DNA of 64,000 nucleotides from Lineus longissimus (lineage: Eukaryota > Nemertea > Pilidiophora > Heteronemertea > Lineidae): contig NC_088318.1 of assembly GCF_910592395.1 (NCBI RefSeq), positions 18,786,349-18,850,348 on the forward strand, given 5' to 3'. The notes below the pieces were generated by a model, which saw nothing but the letters and a program-made list of their open reading frames with translations, did no database searches and was not told the origin of the DNA. The position numbers were made by a program, and so were the translations under genes. Shown piece by piece: positions 24,337 to 36,311 of the stretch (its first letter is position 1; every line of letters begins with the position of its first letter).

Positions 24337-24545
24337 GATAGAACTCAGGCTGACCTCAAACTTCTAGTTGATGGAACCCAGGCTGACCTCAAACTTCTAG
24401 TTGATGGAACCCAGGCTGACCTCAAACTTCTAGTTGATGGAACCCAGGCCAACTTCAAACTTCTAGTTGATGGAACCCAGGCCAACTTCAAACTTCTAGT
24501 TGATGGAACCCAGACCAACCTCAAACTTCTAGTTGATGGAACTTA
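24337..24545. repeat. 33-bp minisatellite, six full copies
   Basis: Units of 33 bp start every 33 bases from 24337 to 24502, with a partial unit at 24535. Each contains GATGGAACCCAGGC followed by CTCAAACTTCTAGTT or a close variant. Later units share TTCAAAC and CCAAC changes. It lies between the 3' ends of the GT92 and NELFCD genes. Confidence 0.93.
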
Positions 24546-24845
24546 CTGTCACACTACACCTCGTTGAGGAAACACATTTTGGATGTTAAAACTACGGATG
24601 AGACAGATATGGAACAACCATCCCAACAGGAAAGCAAAGACGGTCACAACCACTCCTTGTTGTTGGTCATCAAACCTGGAACATGTTCAGTCACAGGCCA
24701 CTGTCACTAAAGATCCAAGATCCATCCGAGAGATGTTGCTACCAAGATTAGTTGAATCCACATGCACTGTCACAGCAAGTCCGATTACTTGAATGTACAG
24801 GGTGGCACAAAACAACAATCACAACAGAATAAAAACCATGTAAAT

Positions 24846-24851
24846 TTTATT
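24846..24851 (-). terminator. Polyadenylation signal of NELFCD
   Basis: TTTATT on the plus strand reads AATAAA on the minus strand, 354 bp beyond the NELFCD stop codon. Confidence 0.5.
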
Positions 24852-25204
24852 ACAACATAAAACTCTACATGTTTGAAGATAAATGCATTATGGTGTATTG
24901 CAAAAGCTTTGCTACAAACTATTACAAAAATACACAAATTCATCAATAAGTTACCGTGGTAACCAGTTCTACCAGCAAGTTGCCTTCCGTCAACTGAGTC
25001 AAGATCAGTTGGTCTTAGTTCAGAGGCAGCCACTAAATCCCATCAGCCTGGAAGCTTGAAGACACCAGACTTCATTCCAAGCTTAGTTGACACTATTATT
25101 CTGAGTCAGATATTCATATATTAGAAGAATTGTCCATCCGGCTGTTGATTTAAGTGGTTAATGATCATTCCTCCATCACTACACAATGTTGTCACCTGTC
25201 GTCC

Positions 25205-28200
25205 TCAACTCGCCATCATGTAGTCTGTATTCTTACATTGGGCTGTAACACAAAGATGGTTTCATTACAGACAAGTAAACTATCACACGACAACTTTGCC
25301 ATTAGTAGGTTTTGCATCAACTTTAAATGAACTTGTACACAAGGCAACGTTCGCCAGTGGTCCCGTCTACTCTCAGTTGATGAATGAAGACCGGACTTTC
25401 AGCTGGAGCAAGATTTGACCGGTTTCCTCAGTGTGGAAGACAAAGCTGTGTCCTACAGCCAACAGCCGAGATAACGTTTCAGACGACAACGTTTCAGACG
25501 ACAATGTCACAACCGACACAAGGACAAGTCAGAGAGGACAAGGTCTAATGACAGCAAGATAAAGCTGATGAATGGAAGATGGACAAACAGTGATGACTTC
25601 ACCTATAAAGAGTGACACGGAGTCGTTCTCTTCCTCGTTTCTCAGTGAACCGGTCACATCTGGATTCTCCAACAACGGCAGGAAAACCTGGGCAAATTCT
25701 GGTGTGTATGGCGGGGCAATCATGTCTAGCACCTGGAGACAGAGGGTCACATCAGTTACTCGTGGTGAAATCGACATGTAGAAATGCATCGACCGCAGAC
25801 AAAAACGTTTTTAATCTCGACCTCGGCGAGTCAGGCGAGTGAAATACTTTCTTTTGGAATTTGCCACATGAAGGATCTGTTAAACCACGATTGACATTGG
25901 AAGGCCAAAGAAGGAACCTGCAGTGACTCACCTCAATTACAAAATGTCTAATGAGAGACATATCCGTGTCCTGTCTTTCCCAACACAGCTTTATGTACGA
26001 GATGACTGGCAGGACACACCCACGACTCAGAAGATGCACCATTCTGTCCAGGAGTGTCTTCTTCAGTTCAAGTTGGACTAAGACATCCAGTTCTTCATGA
26101 GGATGTTCAAAGAGCCGAATCAGTAGCAGTAAAACTTTCTGATGGAGTAAAGTGTGACCAGTTACAATCTGAAACAAAAGAGGCAATGATCTAAACTCTG
26201 GTCATCACAACAATGGGGCATTTGTTTACCGGTCCCCTAAACTCATGAAACTGGCAACTCATTTATATAGTGACTTACCTCATCCAGAAGTACTAGATGT
26301 AATGGTGTGTGGTCTGTGTTGAGCTTGAAGTAACTCGGTTCTGAGACAGTCAAGTCAACAAATCTCAAGATTCCCATGGCAACCACTGGAAACCTGCAAA
26401 AAAGTTGGGCCAATTTTACCAGCATCTACATGGTCATCCCACAACTTATATCAATGAGTCACCTGCTGCAGGTTGAGCTCAAAACAGACAAACGACTTAC
26501 TTTAAGATGTAAAACACGCTTGTTATCCGGTGATGAGGGAGGTGGCACAAGTTAGAAACGCTGATCACTACCTATCCTGGCCATCAGACAACTTACACTT
26601 ATCAATGTCTTATGATGTTTCTATACTATGGTGAGTAAGCCTAGCTTCAACAGGACAGTGTTATACTTGGTATGTTATCAATATCATCATGACTCACTTG
26701 ATACACTGGAACAACGTTCCAACGTCTGCTATAAGTTCTGATGAGCCTTTCTTCTCAACACAAAGAGCATGTGCTTTCTCTATCGCTCCGGTCGTCGTCT
26801 TTAACTCATCTTTAACAATGTTCCTCCTCACGCCCTGAAACCACATCAATATAAATGTATCATAAACTGACAATTCATAAAAACACTAAGGGAGTCACGG
26901 AATAATCAGTTCAAACATACCTTTTTCCAAGTTTCCATGACACTAGCAGCATACGCTAGTAGATGAATGTATTTTGGTTTGTGGTCAGGATTGATCCGAA
27001 CTCCTGGTTTGAATAACGTGTCAATCAAGAGTTCTGAAAGAAACAAATTGAAAGTTATATGCAACACGATGTGTGGGTCAGTTAGTATGGTTATCTTGGC
27101 TATAGTTCAAATAATTTTGCCTTTAGGACAATTTTAACCCTTTAGCTGCCAAAGTCTCTTCTGCACCATGCACTTCACATCATTTGTGAGCAAAGTTGTA
27201 CTGATGCCCTTCCTGAACATGATATCATGTTAGCAAAGCAGGAATAACTTACCAAGAAGTTGAGGTGACCTCAATAGATCAACAGGTGGAGGGTCAGGAC
27301 AGATGTACATCTTATAAAGCTGGAAACGATAACAGTAAGCTTAAGGTGTCGCTTATGATGTGAGAGAGTCAGCTTATTGATGGGCTGAGGCAGAGGTAAC
27401 AAGCACTGCACCTGGGTACCAGTCGGTACAAGGGGGGCCAATATGGCAATCGACAAGAACACCACTCATATCTGCACTCACTCGAGATGAAGATAACCTA
27501 CCACAGTAATATCAGCAGGATTCAGAGCACCTTTCGATAACATAGCTGACAGAGCCTGACAAGCTCGGGGGTAGTTGGACGCTCCGCTCAGAGCTAGGGT
27601 GATCGCTGTCACATCCAAACCTCTGAAAAAGGAGCATGAACGTTTGTTCTGATATTGGTTTAACCAATGATGATGATTACAACATGTCGGTTTATTATGT
27701 TAATCAGAACAAAGACACTCCAAACTGTTCTAGTTATTAACCTACATCAGAATAACTAAGACCAAGTTGTAATGTCAACATCATTATCACCATCAGGGAC
27801 TCGTGCTCCTGAGGTACTTCCAGCAGGCATCAACTGATAACCATACCTTTCTTTGGCACTGCACTGTAACTCCTCACAGAGACGCCGCACATTTGAACCT
27901 CCTTTCGGCTCCTGAGCAAGTATTTGCATCAACACTTGACTATAAAGATACGTGTGTTCACCATGACACAGCATTTTCTGAAACAACATTTTTATCAATG
28001 AAATAGTCTTTTAAACAAGCTCTAGAGGTCTTGATTTGGATAATAAATGATGCTAAACTTTTAATGAATAATATCATCAAGTAGTGCCTTGCGTCAAGGA
28101 TTGGGATGAAGACAAGGGTGAAAACTAATTAAAGGAGGAGGACAAATTCAAACTTACCGTAAACTCTGGTAGATTTTTCTTGATGATGTGCTCACCGCCT

Positions 28201-30132
28201 TCCAGAAATGCCTTGATTGATGTTCGCAATACACGGGAGAAGACCTCAATCTGATGACATGCTGTGGAAACTGTCGTGATCTCACCTTGGTAGCCAGCAT
28301 CTGATATGATCTGAAAAATCCAATGGTGCCCAGTTGTTTTAGCCAGTCAGGTGCTTAAAAGAGAAATAAAGTGTATTCAAAGACGATTTAACCCTTATTC
28401 TTCCAGTCAAGCTTTCACAGTGTTTGTTTTCCGGAAGACAGCAGTGTGACATAGCTCTTTCTGTTCCCCATAGTCTCTGATTGACTGATGCAAACTATTT
28501 GATTAAGACATTGGCAATTACCTTAATTGTAAAGTTTAACATGAGACAATCGGGATAATCTTCAGCTAGTTTATAGAACAGGGACCTCCAGGTTGGATGC
28601 TCTATCATCTCGGCTAACCAAGAGGGGGTCTGAAAAAAGACGAAATACAGATGTCTAATGTAACACTCTCCCAAAAGAAATAGTGACGTCTGAGAATGTA
28701 TTTGAAAGCCCTTCTATTACGACTGCAGTTAAAAGTAGTGCCAATTTTCTAATCAGCTTCTGTGAGGCCAGATCTCCATACATGTGTATGTGGCATGGCA
28801 GACCGAGGTAAGGCTCACTGGTTTAATTCTGCACATAGCCAACAGGTAATTTGCTATTGGTGCGAGGCGCCCTGGTTTGCAAAGTAAAGTCAACCTCTCA
28901 TGTTCTTCCTTTAGATTCATTATCGCATAAGATTCCAATCAAAGCAGGCATTAACAACAACAAGGCTTACCTCTCCCTCATCAGAGAAAATTGAATCAGC
29001 CTTTTTTGGATCAAAATGTTTGAGAATCATCTGTTTGAGGTGATCTTCTACAAGCTCCTGCACACCTTTGATATCTGCGCCTGGCAAGACAGAGAAGTAA
29101 AGACAAGCATTTCCAAGTGTACAGTTTTAATATCGCTAAATGAACTGGCTCCAGTATATATCCAAGAGATCTGTACATTGATCTGAGAGAGGGAATGTGT
29201 TGAAAAATCTTGTGTGCCTGGATGCATGTATGCTACATAGTAAATGACCACTAAATGTTGATTTTATTACTGAAATTTACCTGCAGATATCAACCACTCT
29301 GCCAATAAGTTGGCAGTTTGTGCTACAGCTGTATAGTTCTCAGAGAGCAATTCAACCACTTGTTCTGGGGCGCCCCCTGCCTTGAAATATCTGAAACATA
29401 AACATATGATGATCTTTACCAAACCCAGAATCGCAGATTGCAGCAATTTAAAGTCGTCACGACAAAGAGATCAGTATTGCTATAAATACCTTTTCAATGT
29501 ATTGAAAACATGTGGTTCCATGATGAAGTCGCGACTTGCAAACTCCCTGAGGCAATCCTCTTGTGCCTGAACGGGGTCCCAATCATCTTCTTGGTCTGGA
29601 GACTGGAAGTGTGATTTGATAAGATTAGCAATCCAAACTGGTTGACCTGGATATCCTGATGAGTATCTGACAGGTCTCCAAGCACAGTGCCTCTAGCGCT
29701 TTCAGTGTTTCATCAACCAATGCATAACTGGCATCCAGCTTGCTATTTAGAATGTGCCAATCAAAAGGACAAAAGGCTCATTTGTGATGTGTCACTGTGT
29801 GGTTAGTTTATGGTTATGTGAATAAGAGCACTTGTATTTTGTAACCACGTAATTTTTCGTAGGCCAACTCGGTGGTTCTGCAGCCATGTCAATCATCATG
29901 TATGACTATGAGCAATCTATGAGGCCTATTTATCATGAGGTGGTGTTGGCCTACATACAACACTGTAGTGTACAATGCATCATTCATTGCATAATGCATG
30001 TCATGATCAGAAGTGTGTAGTAATTAATACAATGAGTAGCAGTAGGCTAGTAAACAATAAACATGAAAATAAAAAGCTATAATTAACCCCCATTTCCTCC
30101 TCCCACATATTGTCATCATCATCAAACGACAT
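25205..30132 (-). CDS. NELFCD: NELFCD (TH1), subunit of negative elongation factor
   Basis: NELF-C/D is a nuclear helical-repeat subunit of the four-part NELF complex that holds RNA polymerase II in promoter-proximal pausing. Fifteen exons: 30132-30088, 29602-29490, 29390-29281, 29080-28971, 28629-28522, 28310-28158, 27977-27847, 27622-27502, 27319-27253, 27033-26921, 26834-26698, 26393-26279, 26168-25932, 25732-25603 and 25242-25205. They sum to 1728 nt, 575 aa, against 581-590 in human. Diagnostic blocks are [91 protein letters not shown] and IAPPYTPEF. The tiny last exon ([12 protein letters not shown]) was chosen because it matches the human end AHCKSNFIMVN and has a good acceptor; otherwise the frame would run on to 25529. 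The first exon ([15 protein letters not shown]) is short and its donor, GTTAAT, is non-consensus, so it is the least certain part. It is head to head with TPX2. Confidence 0.95.
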
Positions 30133-30590
30133 CGTTTTACTATCTTCTGACAAATATCTTGGTCTCAAATACTAAAGGGGATATCTTTTTCCACAAATCA
30201 CAGAAATAAACAAAGAATTTTAAAAATTCTCTGAAATTTTGTTTCTACATGGGCGCTGCCATATTGAATGTCAACACCAAAAGCTATCCTCTGAAAGTAG
30301 ATTTCTGCAACGTCACAAGAAATACTTGATTTCGATTGGCTCTTTTGTATTCTAAATATAGATAATCAAGCTTGCACTACTATATATAGCCACTACACTT
30401 CGGAATTGGTCGGAAAATCCCGATCTTGTTCCGAAGAAAAAGAACCAATCACAGACGATGTTTCATTTTGTATTTCGTCTTCTGATTGGATCAAAGTCAG
30501 AGGCCGCTAATGTGCGAAAATTGAACTGGTTAAATATTTTGTCTGCCAATCTTTTACTTATCTGCTAAAGATAGGCGAATACTGATAGAT
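30133..30590. promoter_or_regulatory. Divergent NELFCD-TPX2 promoter region with four CCAAT boxes
   Basis: The 458 bp between the two opposed start codons hold four CCAAT motifs: ATTGG at 30335-30339, 30405-30409 and 30485-30489, and CCAAT at 30445-30449. They are spaced 70, 40 and 40 bp. A TATATATA lies at 30381-30388. NF-Y acting at spaced CCAAT boxes is well known in promoters of mitotic genes, which suits TPX2. That it drives both genes is inference from the layout. Confidence 0.7.
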
Positions 30591-33500
30591 ATGGAAAAGG
30601 GGGTCTTTGATTGGGAATACGATGCACCACAATTCTGCGACTTCATCGATGATAAAGACGATCCAAATGCAGATGCGTGGTTTGGTGAGTGTTGAATTTG
30701 GCTTCCAGAATCGGCAGTGCCATGCACTGCGTAGTGCATGCATGCATGCATGCATTCAGAATTCACGCACAACGCCGGTTGTAGATCCCATGCAACAGTG
30801 GCCTTCCAGTCAGGCACGGGCGAGTGGCCAGATCATTGAGCTTTAGGTGGTAGGTGTCGTGATCACCTGACATCGGGAAATCAACCGGTAGATATTATCA
30901 GTTCATGAAATTGAAACAATTTTGTTTGGCCTTGGCCCGCCCTTCCCTTGGGGCTCGGTCATGGTGATCACGATGGGCTGATCAAAACAGCAGTTGGAAC
31001 AATGGAATGTGTAGTCCTAAGCCTAATAATCAATCATAACATGTTTCATATTATTCTGTCCTCTTAACTCCAGATGAGAAGGCACAGACTGAAGGCGGTG
31101 TTGAGATTCCTGTGAATGATGACAGTGTTTACTATGAAACTGAAGACTCAAATGCAACAGGCCAACCTGAGGCTGAGGCTGAGGGTAAATATATTCTTTA
31201 TTCAGATGAACATGTGCCATTGCTTTGTGTCACGAAGAGTAAAACTAATTCTGCCAGGCCTACACAAACATATCAATAAGTCCACTGTATTTCTGCATGT
31301 GAATATTGGTGATTTCTCAACAACAAGTAGCCTAGATTTGTAGTTGTTCTACATTGAGGAAGGAATATATTTTATTGACAACTTGTCAACATCAACCGAC
31401 CAGCACACATGCACTCTTGGTTTAAAATGATCTAAAATCAAAAATGACTAAAATCAAAGTATTTTTTTCAGTACCAAGTCATACTGAAACCAGCGGCTGT
31501 GAATCAACCGATACTGAAAGGTAAGTTCAAGTTTGCCAGGCATACTCTCATTCTCCTTCTTCAGTTTTCGAATATGTGTGCAATAATAAGATTGCAATAA
31601 TTTCAGGAACACAAAGAAACGAAGACGCTCAACTCGTGTAGCAGACAGTGTTAGTGGTGGGGACACAGCTTCTGAAAGGTACATTTTCATGGCTCCAACC
31701 ATTTATAATGCACAATGATTGAGTTTACTCGAGATGTGTGTAAACTGTAAGCCTTTGGTTAACCAGACCTTTCCTTTGTCTATTGATACAGTATGAAGTC
31801 ATTGCCATTACGCCCATTTAGTTGGGGTTCGCATCCTAATTCAGATATAATAGATCGTAGCTTTTGCATAATTCAAAACTACTCCATCTTTTGCCAGATG
31901 TGGAACCCCAGTCTCCAAGCGAGCCAAACATGAGACAGTCACTAAGAAGAAATCTGTTCTCCGCACTGAACCTTTCCCCGAGACCAGCAAAAGGCAATAC
32001 CCATCTTCATCAACTGCTGCCAGGGGTCGGCGCAGCACGCCTGCCACTCAGCGCCGAATGGGAGCTCACTCAAGACGCAGCACCCCGGCGACTAATAATC
32101 GCCGATCAACCAATTCCCAATCAGGCAAATTGACCAGAAAGCCGCCTGTGATGCAAGTTCCAAGGTTGACCATGCCAAAAACACCTGGCGTATTGAAGTA
32201 AGTTGAATGTTTTCAACTCACCACATAGACTTAGTTTGATGCTTTTAACTTGCTGCATAGATCTAGTTTGGTAACTTCATGTACTGTATAATCCTTAGCA
32301 TGGGACAGTGAATAACTTATCATTATGTCTTCATTGCAGACGACCAACCATCAAGGCTGCCTTAAAGCTCCAAACCTCGGAAGACATGGAGATAGAGAAG
32401 ATAAAGAAACTGAGGAAAGAAGCCGAAATGACACGTAAGATGGCCCAGAAGTCTCTGCAGCATATCCATACTGGTACGGCCATCAGACCAGTCGTCGTAC
32501 ATGAACCGACTCGGCCCGTTGAGTTCCACTTCCAAACTGACTCCAGACTTAAGAACCACACTATGGAGACGAGACAGGATAAGGTAAGCCATAGTCATCT
32601 TAGCCAGAGACTAGACAGGATAAGGTAAGCCATAGTCATCTTAGCCAGAGACTAGACAGGATAAGGTAAGCCATAGTCAGCGTAGCCTTGTTGATTTCAT
32701 AACAAACCCAAAAGTTAAAGTTTTGCGACGACACATTATCTTTCACTGATCCATTTGTTCTTGTAATTCTGTGGGTTTTATTCCAGACTGACCATCATAA
32801 AACCGACATGCCACTGAAACTGACCGTTCCTAAACCATTCCATCTTCATGAGACCAAGAGTCAACCAGAACATGGCTATCGATTTCAATCAGATGCTGAA
32901 AAAGTGATCGCTTTCCAAAAAGATACGCCTGAAAGATTTCGAACACGATCGAGAAATAAACGTAAGTTTCTGTCAGACTGTTGCATTCTGGATTGATTGG
33001 TGAGTGGAACATAAGACTGCATAGAAGATAACGTCAAGTAGTTCGGTAAAACTCCAGAAAGTGCAAAAATACAATCTACATTCCTATTTTTAGAGGAACT
33101 CAAAGGGACTGTTCAATATTGGATCTAGTGTGTCAAGATGTGCTGTCAGTGTAAGACTACTGGTGCATATTTACCAGTGAGATCTTGGGTTATTAAAGTC
33201 ATGATGTGAATTTCAGCACCAACACCAAGAGCTCAGGCCCCGCCGTCAAAACTCACCATTGCTAAAACGCCCAACTTTGAGACACGGTCGAGGAAACGAC
33301 CTGTGACTGCCATCAGCATGAGTGAGCAGGAACAACTGGAGGTTGAGGAAATGAAAAGGTCAGTGCACTTTATACAACAATCCTTCTCTGTGCCTCGCAT
33401 GTGCTCAACTTCTGACCTTGAGGGATTAAGTATAGGACTTGCTTAATCAGCTTCCAATCCGATTTCATACTGGTGAGTTCAAACCACATGAAGCCAGTCT

Positions 33501-35452
33501 TGGCTACTCTTGTCTCTCACTAGTGTGGCTTCCCCTGTCTGCCTGAGAGATAAACCACCGACTCACAACGAGGTTCCCCTATCCGTCTAGTTCACTTCTG
33601 CTTAAGAAGTTGTACAAAGTCATGCAGCATGGGTTCTCTTTCAAGCATCTGTATATCCATTTGTTAGGTACAAGTTCCGGGCTAACCCTATCAATCAAAG
33701 TATATTTGATAACCCAAACCAAGGGGTTCATAAAGTTCCCACCAAGCAACCCACAGTGCCCATTGTGTTTGATCTTGGCACGGACAAGAGAGTGCAAGAA
33801 CGACCAAAACATGACGACGAAGAGAAATACGAATTCCACGCTCAGCCAGTTCCCAAGAAAATCTTGAAGGGAGTAGTGGTAAGTGTGATGGGTACATTCA
33901 GTTGGTATGTGGAGTAGTGGTAAGTGTGATGTGTACATTCAGTTGGTATGTGGAGTAGTGGTAAGTGTGATGTGTATATTCAGTTGGTATGTGGAGTAGT
34001 GGTAAGTGTGATGTGTACATTCAGTTGGTATGTGGAGTAGTGGTAAGTGTGATGTGTATATTCAGTTGGTATGTGGGCAGTTTGAGAGTTTGACATGGTG
34101 CTGGGTGCTTTGATTTGACAGCAGAAATGAAAAGATCTGGGACCAAGATCTCTAGAGCTTTCTTAAATTTTTTGCTGATCATTTTGTTCTTTTTCTCCTT
34201 CTACAGGGTGTCCCCAAACCTGCTGAGCAGCCCATGACAATCCCCCAGTCTCCAGCGTTTGCGCTTAAGAAGCGAATCACCAAGCAACTGGACATTAGTC
34301 AAGAGAAAGAGGAGGCTTGCGACCGAGTCATCAAGGCCAACCCTGTCCCACACCTGGGCATATCATTCCAACCTAAACTACAGCACAAGTACACCGTCCC
34401 TGCTCCGTTCTCATTTGAGTCGAAGGACAAAGAACGATTCCAGGCAAAGGAGGAAAATATCAAGAAAATCATTGAAGAAGAGTCCAAGGTAATCCTGAGC
34501 TTAATCATTTATCAAACAAATGTAAGCCAAGCCGAAAAAACCAAACATTCCTGCTCTGGTTGTTTTTTTAGACCTAGCAGAAGAACCAAAAAGTTCCTGC
34601 TCTTTTTAGACCTAGTAGGAAAACCAAAATGTTTAGTTCTTCATGGTTGTATTGTAACTCCTGTGGACTTCCCTGATAGGTGCCCGAATTCCATGCTCAG
34701 CCGCTGCCCCTTGCGTCACCAGAACTTCCTCAGAAGACTGTGAAACCAGCAACAAAACAAGAACCTTTCCACTTGTCATCTGAGATGCGAGGAGCGAACA
34801 GGGCAGACGAATGGAGTCAGAAACTTGAAGAGGAACTGAAACAGCAGCGTGCACAGGCTGTGTTCAAGGCTCGACCAGCTACTGTCACCAAGAAGGAACC
34901 GTTCGTTCCTAGGAGAAGCAACAGAACTTTAACTGGTAGGTACTCGGTGCCTTATTGTCATGCATACCATTTAGAGAGGATACACACGGCTTCCGACTAC
35001 CAACTTATCATGTGCAGACCCATTGAAACATCACACCTATTTCCTGTGACTTTCTTCAAGATGTTGTGCTTATTGCAGATCTAGGTAGTGTACTAAATAT
35101 CTATCATAACAAATCTAATTCATTTACGTGTACAATATCCGTTGTGTTTGTTATTGCAGAAGTGTCAGAGTTTGACCTGAATACCGAGAGAAGGGCTGTG
35201 GAGCGCCAAGTCCACGAGGAGGTCAAGAAAGAACGTCAGCAGGAGATGGATGAAGTGGAGAAGGAACGTCATCGTATTCGTGAGGAGGAGGAAGCAGCTG
35301 CCATTACTAAATTGCGTGAAGAGCTCATACATAAAGCCAACCCAGTCAGACAATATAAACCAACCATTATTCATCCGAGTGATAAACCACTTACAGCTGC
35401 AGAATCGCCTCATTTCTCCGAGCGGTTGGCTTTCAAAAAGGCGAGAGTGTGA
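30591..35452 (+). CDS. TPX2: TPX2, spindle assembly factor and Aurora A activator
   Basis: TPX2 is a microtubule nucleator released from importin by RanGTP; it binds and activates Aurora A on the spindle. Twelve exons: 30591-30684, 31074-31184, 31472-31520, 31607-31678, 31898-32197, 32340-32583, 32787-32961, 33217-33358, 33668-33878, 34207-34488, 34680-34935 and 35160-35452. They total 2229 nt, 742 aa; human TPX2 is 747 aa. The N-terminus keeps the Aurora A-binding pieces, WEYDAPQFCDF and DAWFDEKA. A basic central region follows (KKRRRSTR; RRSTPATQRR), then GVPKPAEQPM, IPQSPAFALKKRI, NPVPHLGI, a long charged helix (VEKERHRIREEEEAA) and IHKANPVRQY. The C-terminus, PLTAAESPHFSERL, matches the conserved end of the family. 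Introns after exons 6 and 9 begin inside minisatellites that copy the splice donor. Confidence 0.97.
32573..32688 (+). repeat. 41-bp array spanning the end of TPX2 exon 6 (three donors)
   Basis: Units start at 32573, 32614 and 32655 with GACAGGATAAGGTAAGCC. The first unit begins inside coding exon 6 and includes its last codons and donor (GT at 32584). The second and third units repeat the same 11-base exon end and donor inside the intron, at 32625 and 32666. Units one and two are identical across all 41 bp; the third diverges after about 28 bp. Confidence 0.95.
33870..34074 (+). repeat. 41-bp array spanning the end of TPX2 exon 9 (five donors)
   Basis: Five units start at 33870, 33911, 33952, 33993 and 34034 with GGAGTAGTGGTAAGTGTGAT. 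The first unit holds the last three codons of exon 9 and its donor (GT at 33879). Four more copies of the exon end and donor follow in the intron at 33920, 33961, 34002 and 34043. Units differ by one or two bases, and the TAT/TAC difference alternates between units. Confidence 0.96.
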
Positions 35453-35940
35453 TTAGTGTGGTAGAACTGTACAGAAGAGCAATGTTTTTAGCATTTGATT
35501 TTCAGCATGTTGACTGCTGTATGTAACAAATGGACAGGGGAGTTGAGATGTTTAGTGAAGACTGTGTCTTTATGCTGATGATCAACTTGCACAGTACCCA
35601 TAAGCTACCAACGCGTTGTAACTTGTTGGTAGCGTGTCGGGTTCGACACTTGACAATCGCTGGTGTGGGATGGAGGGTGATCAAGCAGATATTTGTAGGT
35701 TACACCTCTCATGGTGTGTCAAATTGATATACCACTCAGTTTTTGAGGCCACAATAGTTTTGGCCTAAAGGTTTTGTCATAAGATTTGTTTCGTCCTTCA
35801 ATTTCACCAGCCACCAATGTTTCTGGTGAGGCTACCGTGGATAACTGAATCACCGCCATGAGTACAGTACTTGAGGTGCAACCTCTCGTTTCCAATCCTT
35901 GTCTGGGCCGCAACCTTTGAAACATAGTTTTGGTGATAGA

Positions 35941-36311
35941 GCCTTGATTACTCTCGAGGCCATATTATCACAGCATGTACAGAGGAGTTTAGCCTTGCTT
36001 ACTCTCGAGGCCATCACAGCATGTACAGAGGAGTTTAGCCTTGATTACTCTCGAGGCCATCACAGCATGTACAGAGGAGTTTAGCCTTGATTACTCTCGA
36101 GGCCATCACAGCATGTACAGAGGAGTTTAGCCTTGATTACTCTCGAGGCCATCACAGCATGTACAGAGGAGTTTAGCCTTGATTACTCTCGAGGCCATCA
36201 CAGCATGTACAGAGGAGTTTAGCCTTGATTACTCTCGAGGCCATCACAGCATGTACAGAGGAGTTTAGCCTTGATTACTCTCGAGGCCATCACAGCATGT
36301 ACAGAGGAGTT
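35941..36311 (+). repeat. 46-bp minisatellite in the TPX2 3' UTR, eight copies
   Basis: Units contain GCCTTGATTACTCTCGAGGC followed by CATCACAGCATGTACAGAGG. The first copy (35941-35991) is 51 bp because of a five-base insertion. Seven near-identical 46-bp copies start at 35992 and every 46 bp after. It lies between the TPX2 stop and its polyadenylation signal, so it is probably transcribed in the mRNA. Confidence 0.95.

Noticed and set aside
25529-25602. Reading NELFCD through to a stop at 25529
   Set aside because: A good donor at 25602 and an in-phase last exon at 25242-25205 reproduce the conserved family C-terminus. The read-through tail matches nothing.
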